From the NCBI GenBank assembly GCA_029983755.1, contig JASBYX010000012.1, forward strand, positions 1 to 37,706: DNA of 37,706 bases. The letters run 5' to 3'. The translations under genes and the position numbers were made by a program. Position 1 is the stretch's first letter. Every line of letters begins with the position of its first letter. The notes beneath the pieces are model-generated. The model was not told the DNA's origin, made no database searches, and worked only from the letters and a program-made list of their open reading frames with translations. Source of the stretch: Anaerovoracaceae bacterium. Its GTDB lineage: Bacteria; Bacillota; Clostridia; Peptostreptococcales; Anaerovoracaceae. Positions 24,863 to 31,783 of the stretch are shown in pieces.

Positions 24863-24903
24863 ATTCTCAAATTCTCAAAAGATTCTCAAAAGATTCTCAA
24901 AAG
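24863..24903. repeat. Tandem 11-bp repeat between convergent genes
   Basis: Three perfect copies of ATTCTCAAAAG (24871-24881, 24882-24892, 24893-24903) are preceded by a partial copy at 24863-24870. The last copies run into the 3' end of the minus-strand nitrogenase-like gene, supplying its last codon and stop. No terminator hairpin is seen in this 47-bp gap. Confidence 0.85.
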
Positions 24904-26294
24904 ATCAAACCATTTAAAACCTGCTCAATCAGCAGTAGAGCACCTGTAAGACCAAGGTGTGTCTTTGGAATCACATTTATATAACCCATGGTCGGCAAGG
25001 AGTTTTCTATTCCGGAAAACTCCTTATTTAATAGTTTTAGTTTAGCAATAGTGCTCCCATCGGCAATTGCAATATCAAAATCCTCATCATAAAAATCTTT
25101 ATGGATTATACTTCCCATATGGCGCTCTTCCAGGAGCGAATTCAAATCTTCCTTCAGATAATCTACGTTAGGGTCATCAACAAGGAATGCTCTTGGTATC
25201 ATACCTAGATATTTTATGAGAAAATTGCTATAACTAAAGCACTGATTATAACTGCCCTTCACAGCAAAGCCAACTCCACGGGGAAGCCCGGTGAGGGAGT
25301 TAAGCCTTGAAAGCTGGATGTATGCCATAGCCCTTGATCGCTCCGCCTCTTTTGTAAAGACATCGTCGCTGCAATCCAGGATTCTGCAAATTGATCTTAT
25401 AAATTTTTCTGTCTCTTCAAAACCTATTGGCAGGCAAGGAGCTACAAAATACTTTGCTCCGGTGTGGCGATGAAGCCATTTTGCAGTTTTTTCTCCGAAC
25501 TCTTTATCCACAACAATGTTTAAATCTGAGTCTTTTAAATTCCTGATGTCCTCTAAAGAACAGTCAGAGCAAAGTGAGGAAGCAACCTTGATTCCACACA
25601 TTTTTAATAATCTCTTGATTTCCTTTACATCTCCCTCATAATAATTCTTGTAAATTGGAAGCCCAATGAGATTTACAACCGGCTCTTGAGGTTTTGTGCT
25701 GTTGGAAAACAAAGGAGTTGTCATTTCCTCTGAAGAACAGCCCTCACTGTCGTAAGAGAGGAAACCCTCTGGGGAAGAGTGGTTTTCTCCATCGCTTTGA
25801 GGAATATCGTTGCCTAGAATTTTCTCTAGGATTGCCATCACTGCGTATTCGTATCCTGAGGACAGATTTTCGCTGAAGCCAGGAGTTTGAATTGTCAGGT
25901 ATGGAGTGCGCTTGATCGCAGTGGAAAGAATACCCTCAAGGTCATCTCCGATAAGAGCAGCTCCGGGAGAGTTGACAACGCATATCATCTCGTAATCAAA
26001 ATTCTTCTCAATATACTCTATAGCCATGATAAGTTTGTCACGACTACCGTAAACATAATCTCTTTTGTCCAAATAAGTTGAAGGGATGCGAGGCTGTCCA
26101 AAGAAAAATTCTTCGTGATGGTTCATAGGATCCAGCTCATGCTGAAAAATCCGCTGGTTGTCGGATATGGCACTGTGGTAAAACTTACAACCGGTAGGGC
26201 CGTTAAGCAGGGTACAGATTTTGTCCACCCCTTCTAGGGCAAACAAAATACCGCTTAAGCTATCTGGAGTAATATTTGTCGTAGTAAGATTCAT
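24897..26294 (-). CDS. Nitrogenase component 1-like protein (NifK-like partner)
   Basis: This 465-residue protein is of the nitrogenase molybdenum-iron/protochlorophyllide reductase component 1 fold. Recognisable parts are LLNGPTGCKFYHSAI near the N-terminus and CVVNSPGAALIGDDLEGI (about 105-122), matching the CMAEVIGDDL region of NifK. Of the three cluster cysteines of NifK only one is clear (C36). The first is replaced in the TPDSLSG stretch and the third lies where S109/P110 are found. C27 and C105 are additional cysteines near these sites. The start overlaps the end of the NifH-NifD fusion gene by 35 bp; AGAAGGAGA lies about 12 bases upstream. It probably forms the second subunit of the catalytic component. 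The substrate is unknown. Confidence 0.8.
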   Translation of the reverse strand: MNLTTTNITPDSLSGILFALEGVDKICTLLNGPTGCKFYHSAISDNQRIFQHELDPMNHHEEFFFGQPRIPSTYLDKRDYVYGSRDKLIMAIEYIEKNFDYEMICVVNSPGAALIGDDLEGILSTAIKRTPYLTIQTPGFSENLSSGYEYAVMAILEKILGNDIPQSDGENHSSPEGFLSYDSEGCSSEEMTTPLFSNSTKPQEPVVNLIGLPIYKNYYEGDVKEIKRLLKMCGIKVASSLCSDCSLEDIRNLKDSDLNIVVDKEFGEKTAKWLHRHTGAKYFVAPCLPIGFEETEKFIRSICRILDCSDDVFTKEAERSRAMAYIQLSRLNSLTGLPRGVGFAVKGSYNQCFSYSNFLIKYLGMIPRAFLVDDPNVDYLKEDLNSLLEERHMGSIIHKDFYDEDFDIAIADGSTIAKLKLLNKEFSGIENSLPTMGYINVIPKTHLGLTGALLLIEQVLNGLIF

Positions 26295-28632
26295 CTTTTT
26301 TCCAGTCTCCTTCTAAATTCATGTCCATCAGGCCTGCCCAGTTTTCGAGGATTTTAAGACCTGAGAAAAATCCCACATCCGGGCAGAGGGGGATGGTGGA
26401 GGTGAGGCAGTCATAGTCAAGGTTTGAGTCATAGTTTGTAAGATAGATGTCAGGGTCGTATTTAAGTAAGTCCTCATCTCGATTTTCTCTATTATATTCC
26501 ATTTCGATGGGTAGTTTAACTCCAAGGTTGCTCACGAAATTATCATCCTGAGAGAAGTTTAAAATGCCAATTTTTACTATTTCTATGCCACAGTCCGTGC
26601 AGGTTTCAAGTATCCAATCCAAGTTATGATTGTAGGTTATGATCATGAGCTTTTTTCCTTCAAGGATTGGTTTTATCCTTTCAAGTCGTCTTTTGTATTC
26701 AACCTTGTTTACATCTATTATTGATTCTATGTCCGGGTTAGATTCTCCACAGCTATATACAGAAGATCGTTTATCCTCAGTGTTATTTTTACCGGAGTTG
26801 GATTCCTTAACCCATTTCTTCATGTATTTTAACCAAGTTACTGTTTGAGAAAAGCCGACAGGAAAATCAAGATCGCTAAATTTTGAATTAAATTCTTTTT
26901 CGAAGAAATTTCGAAGGATTTTTCCGGTGTAATCATCATATGCCAAAATATTCAGGTCTGCTTTTTGGAAATTTCTGAGGCTTTCGTAACTTGTATTGTA
27001 AAGAAATCTACAGTTGACTTTAACTCCAAGCTTATCAAAGAAGCCCTTCATTGTTTGGAAGTTGGATTCTGTATTTTTGGCTATCACTTTCTCGAAGATG
27101 ATGTTAACTACAAGTGGATCAGAAGCTACACTTTTGTCTATAACTTGTTTTGCAAGCTCCATATAGGTGGTCAGCATACCTTGGAGATAATCTCCTGTAA
27201 GGTTCCCGTCGGCTTTTATGGTGAGGATTTTGGTGTTTGGTGTCGACATGGATTTGATTCTGTCTATATCGTCTCCTATAATGCCTGCAGGGCAGGAGCT
27301 GACCACCAATATGGCCGGCGGCTCCTTTTCAAGGAGCCGCTCCACTGCTGCCGTCAGGGTGTCCATACCGCCGAACACCATGTCCGACTGGTCCATCATG
27401 GTGGACACAAGGTTCGGCGCAATGGGTGCCGGCAGCAGGGAGCCCCGCTCGAAGAGCGGGCGCCGGCCGGAAGAGGTGATCGCCTGATTCGAAATATGTA
27501 TGCAGGATTTAGGACTGTGAGCAACTACAGGAATATCCATAAGATGAATACCTGTAAACAGAGCACCGTTAAAAGCACAGCCATGAAGGGGTTCATCATA
27601 TAGCAAATTCTTTGAGAGCACAGGAGCATCACTCCCATCTGTGGACAGAGCTGAATCTCCGGCAGGAGTTGAATCCTCCCCCGAGATTGAGTTTGATGTC
27701 CCAGTAGTGTGCGATGTGGCAGTAGAATTTGAGGCAAGAGTTGAATCTAAATTCCGCCCAGGATTCGATAATGGTGCTGAGGTCGGACTCGACTTGATTA
27801 AATCCTTTGAATATCCCGGCATCATGAGCATCTCAAGCATTTCGTCCTCGAGTGGCACTGCCTTGTGTAGATGAATCCCAGTAACGATAGAATCCCCAAG
27901 GCTGGCAAATATTTTGTTTATATTCTCATCACCATATTCAACTGCGGTAACATTATGCTCCTCAGCATCTGCAAAAGCTTGGCTGCGAGGCACATAAGCC
28001 ACGATTGGAAGATTTACATTCTCTGCAAAGAGCTTAACTCTATCGTATTCATACTTGAGACCTCTTGCGTTGAATATGATACCGGCAACACGAGGCTCAT
28101 GTCCATCATAATTTTTTATCCCTTTAAGAATATTGTTGGCAGCGTATAGGGACATGAATTCCCCGGACGTTACGATGAATATTATATCAGCGTACTCCCT
28201 TCTGATTGGGACGGCAAAGCCCCCGCAAACCACATCACCAAGAACATCGTATATCACAACATCATACTGTTGTTTTGTCTGGAATTGATCAAGAAGTTCA
28301 AAAGCACTGATTATCCCTCTGCCTGCACAGCCTACACCCGGCTTTGGTCCCCCTGCCTCTACGCAACCGATGCCGTTATAACCTGTGAATAGAACTTGAT
28401 TTATGTCGTAGTCAACGGGCTTTACTTCTCGCATATAATCGAGGATTGTTTTTATATTTTTCCCATGCATGAGAAGTTTCGTTGAGTCGTGTTTCGGGTC
28501 ACAACCCACCTGTAAAACCTTGACATTAAGTTTTGACAAGGAGGCCGAAATATTAGCACTAATTGTGGATTTTCCGATTCCGCCTTTTCCGTATATTGCA
28601 ATTTCTGTTGGTTTGCTTTTATTTTTTCCCAT
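26260..28632 (-). CDS. Nitrogenase-like fusion: Fe protein (NifH-like) joined to component 1 (NifD-like)
   Basis: One frame of 790 residues holds two proteins that are normally separate. Residues 1-275 are a NifH-type reductase: P-loop GKGGIGKST (15-23), CDPKHDST, the cluster cysteines C102 (GVGCAGRG) and C136 (YDVLGDVVCGGFA). Residues 276-340 are a Ser/Thr/Asn-rich linker. Residues 341-790 are a NifD-type component with C352 (HGCAFNGA), C377 (HSPKSC) and C447 (SSCPAGIIGDDI). The position of the FeMo-cofactor cysteine is Y565 and the cofactor histidine is not conserved. AAGGAG precedes the ATG by eight bases. No nifB, nifE or nifN is in the window. The system should perform ATP-driven low-potential reduction of an unknown substrate. 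Related known systems are BchLNB, CfbCD and methylthio-alkane reductase. Confidence 0.85.
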   Translation of the reverse strand: MGKNKSKPTEIAIYGKGGIGKSTISANISASLSKLNVKVLQVGCDPKHDSTKLLMHGKNIKTILDYMREVKPVDYDINQVLFTGYNGIGCVEAGGPKPGVGCAGRGIISAFELLDQFQTKQQYDVVIYDVLGDVVCGGFAVPIRREYADIIFIVTSGEFMSLYAANNILKGIKNYDGHEPRVAGIIFNARGLKYEYDRVKLFAENVNLPIVAYVPRSQAFADAEEHNVTAVEYGDENINKIFASLGDSIVTGIHLHKAVPLEDEMLEMLMMPGYSKDLIKSSPTSAPLSNPGRNLDSTLASNSTATSHTTGTSNSISGEDSTPAGDSALSTDGSDAPVLSKNLLYDEPLHGCAFNGALFTGIHLMDIPVVAHSPKSCIHISNQAITSSGRRPLFERGSLLPAPIAPNLVSTMMDQSDMVFGGMDTLTAAVERLLEKEPPAILVVSSCPAGIIGDDIDRIKSMSTPNTKILTIKADGNLTGDYLQGMLTTYMELAKQVIDKSVASDPLVVNIIFEKVIAKNTESNFQTMKGFFDKLGVKVNCRFLYNTSYESLRNFQKADLNILAYDDYTGKILRNFFEKEFNSKFSDLDFPVGFSQTVTWLKYMKKWVKESNSGKNNTEDKRSSVYSCGESNPDIESIIDVNKVEYKRRLERIKPILEGKKLMIITYNHNLDWILETCTDCGIEIVKIGILNFSQDDNFVSNLGVKLPIEMEYNRENRDEDLLKYDPDIYLTNYDSNLDYDCLTSTIPLCPDVGFFSGLKILENWAGLMDMNLEGDWKKDESYYDKYYSR

Positions 28633-28661
28633 ATAGTTGTCTCCTTATAACCTGTGATTAA

Positions 28662-28691
28662 AGTATATCCTAAAACTTCCCCATATAGCAA
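28662..28691 (-). promoter_or_regulatory. Promoter of the nitrogenase-like operon
   Basis: On the minus strand TTGCTA (28691-28686) and TATACT (28667-28662) are 18 bp apart, about 30 bp ahead of the ATG at 28632. The array of 20-bp repeats begins at the -35 box and extends upstream, as activator sites would. Confidence 0.5.
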
Positions 28692-28790
28692 AACAATTTC
28701 TGAATTTGTAAAGCAATTATTACTTAAACGAAGCTATTTCTACTTTAAACAAAGCAATTTCTACTTAAAGAAAGCCATTTTCGTTTCAGG
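28690..28790. repeat. Iterated 20-21 bp repeat, candidate operator array
   Basis: Four adjacent units are visible: 28710-28729, 28730-28750, 28751-28770 and 28771-28790. They have the approximate consensus AAAGCAATTTCTACTTAAAC, and a weaker fifth unit lies at 28690-28709. The period equals two turns of B-DNA, so the sites face the same side of the helix. They lie between the divergent nitrogenase-like and PadR promoters, next to the -35 of the former. There are no unique spacers, so this is not a CRISPR. Confidence 0.6.
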
Positions 28791-28845
28791 AAAAAATTTT
28801 GCTTCTTTGAGATAATAATTTTACCAAAAAACTTCAAACAACCTA

Positions 28846-28874
28846 TTGACATGAACAAAAGCAGAGCATATAAT
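28846..28874 (+). promoter_or_regulatory. Consensus promoter of the PadR operon
   Basis: TTGACA (28846-28851) and TATAAT (28869-28874) match the sigma-A consensus exactly with a 17-bp spacer. Downstream the inverted repeats TAGTTT (28903-28908)/AAACTA (28912-28917) and a TATATAT/ATATATA pair (about 28883-28903) overlap the transcription start region. They are candidate PadR operators. Confidence 0.85.
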
Positions 28875-28969
28875 AAAAAAATATATATAGAATTTTTATA
28901 TATAGTTTAAAAAACTACATATTGCAGAGGCAGGTTCATTAAAACGGAAGGTAAAGAAAAGGAGGAAGA

Positions 28970-29278
28970 ATGTTTTCATTATCCGGAACAATAATTGAAC
29001 TTCTGATACTTTCCATCGTCAAACGTAGCGATTCTTATGGCTATGACATCTCTCAAAAAATTAAGATGGTTTCTGATATAAAGGAGTCCACCTTGTACCC
29101 AATCTTAAAGAAACTGAATAAGAGTGGATATCTTGAGAGCTATCTTGAGAATTACAACGGGAGAGCTAGGAAGTATTACAGAATTACCCAAGATGGCAAG
29201 GAGCATCTTGAGGAAATGGAAAAAGAGTGGGACAGATTTGTCTCTACCATTAATATGATCGGAGGTAGAAATGAATAA
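28970..29278 (+). CDS. PadR-family transcriptional regulator
   Basis: This is a small winged-helix regulator of 102 residues with the family pattern ELLILSIVKRSDSYGYDISQKI, the STLYPILKKLNKSGYLES recognition region and the GRARKYYRITQDGKEHL wing. It resembles the short PadR proteins that are encoded with HAAS (DUF1700) membrane proteins. AAAAGGAGG ends five bases before the ATG at 28970. The next gene overlaps by eight bases. It most likely represses its own operon, given the inverted repeats over its promoter. Confidence 0.92.
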   Translation: MFSLSGTIIELLILSIVKRSDSYGYDISQKIKMVSDIKESTLYPILKKLNKSGYLESYLENYNGRARKYYRITQDGKEHLEEMEKEWDRFVSTINMIGGRNE

Positions 29279-30074
29279 TCCATTGGACAGCAGAATAAAT
29301 GGAGACATGCCTGAAACTGTAGCTCCACACCAATCGAACAGTCAATCAGAAAATAAATTCGAAAGTCAATCAGACAATCAATCAGACAATAAAACAGAAA
29401 GTCAATCAAAAGAACAATACGAAAAACAATTTAAAAATCAAGGGAAAAACCATTCAAAATACGAATCAGCAGGAAAGGAACCTGAGCCCAAGAATCCTAA
29501 TCCGTTTAAAAACCCTGCAAAAGAGAAGTATTTGAGCGAGTTGAAAGGCCGAATTGTCAAATTGCCCCACGAGGAATACGAGGACGCAGTAAACTATTTT
29601 GCTGAATACATAGAGGATGCAGGACTTGAAACCTATGAGGATATTTGCAAGGAACTAGGAACTCCTAAGGCAGCTGCCAATGAACTCCTTGTTGGAATGC
29701 TTAATAAAAAGGAAGTAGCCTCAAAGAATCCGGCAATCGTTATAATTGCTATACTGGCAATTCTCAGTGCCCCGGTGTCAATACCGTTAGCTTTTGCTAT
29801 GATTTTGCTTTTTATTGCGGGAGCAGGTCTTGTTGGAGGCCTACTGCTAGCACTGATAGCAGGAATAGCAGGCGCAGCAGTTATAGGCGTTAAGGCCCTC
29901 ATAGTTGGAGTAACCGCCATAGGAGGGGGTCTTGCAGGAGGTGCAATTTACTCAATTGGAGCTGGACTTCTGATTCTGGGGGTTGGACTCTTTGTGGCAG
30001 TGGCAATCGTCAAGCTGATAGAACTGGTCATCTATCTCGTTGGAAGATTGTATTACAGAGTAAGCAGGAGGTAG
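29271..30074 (+). CDS. HAAS/DUF1700 membrane protein with Q/N/S-rich N-terminus
   Basis: This protein of 267 residues has three parts. Residues 15-75 are a polar low-complexity region rich in Gln, Ser, Asn and Lys, encoded by degenerate tandem DNA repeats of the CAATCAGACAAT type. Residues about 85-150 are the HAAS helical domain (YLSELKGRIVKLPHEEYEDAVNYF with YIEDAG and ELGTPKAAANELL). The rest is hydrophobic, with several Gly/Ala-rich membrane segments. HAAS proteins are signalling or scaffold partners of PadR regulators. The long polar N-terminal region is unusual for the family. The ATG overlaps the padR stop. Confidence 0.85.
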   Translation: MNNPLDSRINGDMPETVAPHQSNSQSENKFESQSDNQSDNKTESQSKEQYEKQFKNQGKNHSKYESAGKEPEPKNPNPFKNPAKEKYLSELKGRIVKLPHEEYEDAVNYFAEYIEDAGLETYEDICKELGTPKAAANELLVGMLNKKEVASKNPAIVIIAILAILSAPVSIPLAFAMILLFIAGAGLVGGLLLALIAGIAGAAVIGVKALIVGVTAIGGGLAGGAIYSIGAGLLILGVGLFVAVAIVKLIELVIYLVGRLYYRVSRR

Positions 30075-30078
30075 CGAG

Positions 30079-30885
30079 ATGAAAAAAGTGATGAAAATAG
30101 CCTTTATAACATCTCTGGTGTTCATACTTCTAGGTGGCGGTCTGATGCTGGGAGGATGGCTTCTTGGAGGTCATAGAAGTTTTGAAGACGTCGATTTGAA
30201 TACAATGGAAAAGTATCATACCATCAAAAAATCCTTAGATGAAGACATCAAAAACATCGAAGTGGATGTATATAGATATCCTGTATCCTTTGAAATGAGC
30301 AAAGATAGTAAAGTTCACTACAGAGCAAGGCTTGTAAAAGACGAAGATGTGGAATTTACGCAGGATGGGGGAACTCTTAAGATTACGGAAAAAGGGTCAA
30401 CAAAGGGGCACGTAGAAACGGATCTTAACTTGATAGGAGAAATTTTCTCAGTGCGCAAGAATGCAGAAATAGTTGTGTATCTTCCTGAGAAAGACTATGA
30501 GAATTTCCAAATTAACGGAGCAGGTGCTGATATATACATGAATAAAGTGAGCATCAAAAACCTTAAAATAGATATTTCTGCAGGGGATATTAATATTGAC
30601 AAATCTAAGATTGCAGGAGGGGAAATAAACGCCGATGCAGGTGAGGTTAATATTGAAGGAAGCATACTGTCCGATGTTATAATCGGAACGTCGGCAGGCG
30701 ACATTGACGTTGAAAAAGGCCAGCTGAAAAATGTGAAGCTGAAAACCGAAATGGGGGACATAAATCTTGAAAGACTGGAATATGACGGCGGAAGTGTCTA
30801 CGTTAACATGGGAGACCTAAACGAAGATAATGTCAAATACATCTCACCGGTAAAGAAAGATGTTCCTTCGGATGATGATTATTAA
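30079..30885 (+). CDS. DUF4097-family beta-strand repeat protein, membrane-anchored
   Basis: This protein of 268 residues has one N-terminal membrane segment (about 8-29). It is followed by an extracytoplasmic domain made of repeated short beta strands (INGAGADIYMNKVS, DISAGDINIDKSKIAGGEINADAGEVNIEGS and so on), the hallmark of DUF4097/adhesin-like beta-helix proteins. Four bases separate it from the HAAS gene, and AGCAGGAGG upstream gives a ribosome binding site. The PadR-HAAS-DUF4097 trio is common in Firmicutes and is thought to act in envelope homeostasis. Its exact activity is unknown. Confidence 0.87.
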   Translation: MKKVMKIAFITSLVFILLGGGLMLGGWLLGGHRSFEDVDLNTMEKYHTIKKSLDEDIKNIEVDVYRYPVSFEMSKDSKVHYRARLVKDEDVEFTQDGGTLKITEKGSTKGHVETDLNLIGEIFSVRKNAEIVVYLPEKDYENFQINGAGADIYMNKVSIKNLKIDISAGDINIDKSKIAGGEINADAGEVNIEGSILSDVIIGTSAGDIDVEKGQLKNVKLKTEMGDINLERLEYDGGSVYVNMGDLNEDNVKYISPVKKDVPSDDDY

Positions 30886-30934
30886 TACGCAATAGGATTC
30901 ACAGAACCCATAATCAAGGTACAACAAAATAGCA

Positions 30935-31016
30935 AAAACCCCGCACTTTCACGGAGCCCATACAAGGCTCACCGCTTCACGGCGAGCCCCGGCAAAACCC
31001 GAAAGAGCGGGGTTTT
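30935..31016. terminator. Bidirectional terminator with branched stem
   Basis: AAAACCCCGC (30935-30944) pairs with GCGGGGTTTT (31007-31016), and CTTTC (30946-30950) pairs with GAAAG (31001-31005), leaving one A-A mismatch. The 50-nt interior contains further GAGCC/GGCTC and GCTC/GAGC arms. The A and T tracts give termination signals on both strands between the convergent DUF4097 and phnX genes. The phnX stop codon begins within the right arm. Confidence 0.8.
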
Positions 31017-31782
31017 ATTTAATCCATTTTTTAAGCTCAGTCAGATTGAGCAATACGCCGTCAGCCCCGGCATCAAAGTATTTCTTTCTGGCCACATCCA
31101 GCAGGTGCCAACGCTCATCTTCTGTGAGAACCTTGTACTCATCCTCGGAAAGACCCATAAGACTGCTTCCCTCAAGAACACCTAAAGTGGTTACCCCGGC
31201 ATTCTTTCCCTCCTTGATGTCGGAAATTGTATCTCCGACCTTAATTACACTTTTCACAGAATCTATGGAAAACTTCCTCATGTTCTCGAAAATCATGTAT
31301 GGGAAAGGGCGGCCAAGACCTCCCACGCTGTCAGGGGAAAACCAGGCATCCGGAGAGTAGCCTTCATCTTCAGCGCCCTTCACAACGATTTCCATCATGG
31401 AATCGGTGTAACCTGTGGTAGACCCGATGAAAATCCCGTGAGATCTTAGCCATTCTACCATGATGAGGGCATCTTTTTTCGGCTTTGCATACTCAGACAG
31501 GCTTTCCATGAGAGATGTCTCGAAATTTCGATAAATCTCATCGATAGCCTTTTGCCCCGGGAGACTGTTGTTTTGTTCCTGCCAGAGATTTTTGATGCGC
31601 TCCTCCTCAAGCATGGACCCGATATGATCTCTTTTGAGCATCCCCATAGGTTTTCTGATTTCTTCTACCGTAGGTGTGATGCCCACTTTTTCGAAGGCTA
31701 GTTTAAAAGCGTTCACAGGGGCAAAACAACCGTAGTCTACAGTCGTGCCTGCCCAATCAAGTATTACCATTTTCGTTCTCAT
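31015..31782 (-). CDS. phnX: Phosphonoacetaldehyde hydrolase (phosphonatase) PhnX
   Basis: This is a haloacid-dehalogenase superfamily enzyme of 255 residues that hydrolyses phosphonoacetaldehyde to acetaldehyde and phosphate. The nucleophile motif DWAGTTVDYG has D9. The Schiff-base lysine is K50 in GMLKRDHI, a feature that separates PhnX from other HAD enzymes. GSTTGYTDSMM is motif II, and KVGDTISDIKEGKNAG is the metal-binding motif. The start at 31782 lies one base after the phnW stop, giving translational coupling. An in-frame ATG at 31806 would overlap phnW and add eight residues unlike the family. Confidence 0.93.
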   Translation of the reverse strand: MRTKMVILDWAGTTVDYGCFAPVNAFKLAFEKVGITPTVEEIRKPMGMLKRDHIGSMLEEERIKNLWQEQNNSLPGQKAIDEIYRNFETSLMESLSEYAKPKKDALIMVEWLRSHGIFIGSTTGYTDSMMEIVVKGAEDEGYSPDAWFSPDSVGGLGRPFPYMIFENMRKFSIDSVKSVIKVGDTISDIKEGKNAGVTTLGVLEGSSLMGLSEDEYKVLTEDERWHLLDVARKKYFDAGADGVLLNLTELKKWIK

Positions 31783-31783
31783 C

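Noticed and set aside
26965..27603. A 212-codon open frame on the plus strand within the nitrogenase-like gene
   Set aside because: It is the reverse strand of a well-supported coding region, and part of its openness comes from the GC-rich patch. It has no family features.
24897..28632. A functional nitrogen-fixing nitrogenase
   Set aside because: The FeMo-cofactor cysteine position is tyrosine (Y565), the cofactor histidine is not conserved, the NifK-like partner lacks two of three P-cluster cysteines, and no nifB, nifE or nifN is present in the window.
28690..28790. CRISPR array
   Set aside because: The units are adjacent and degenerate with no unique spacers, and no cas genes are nearby.
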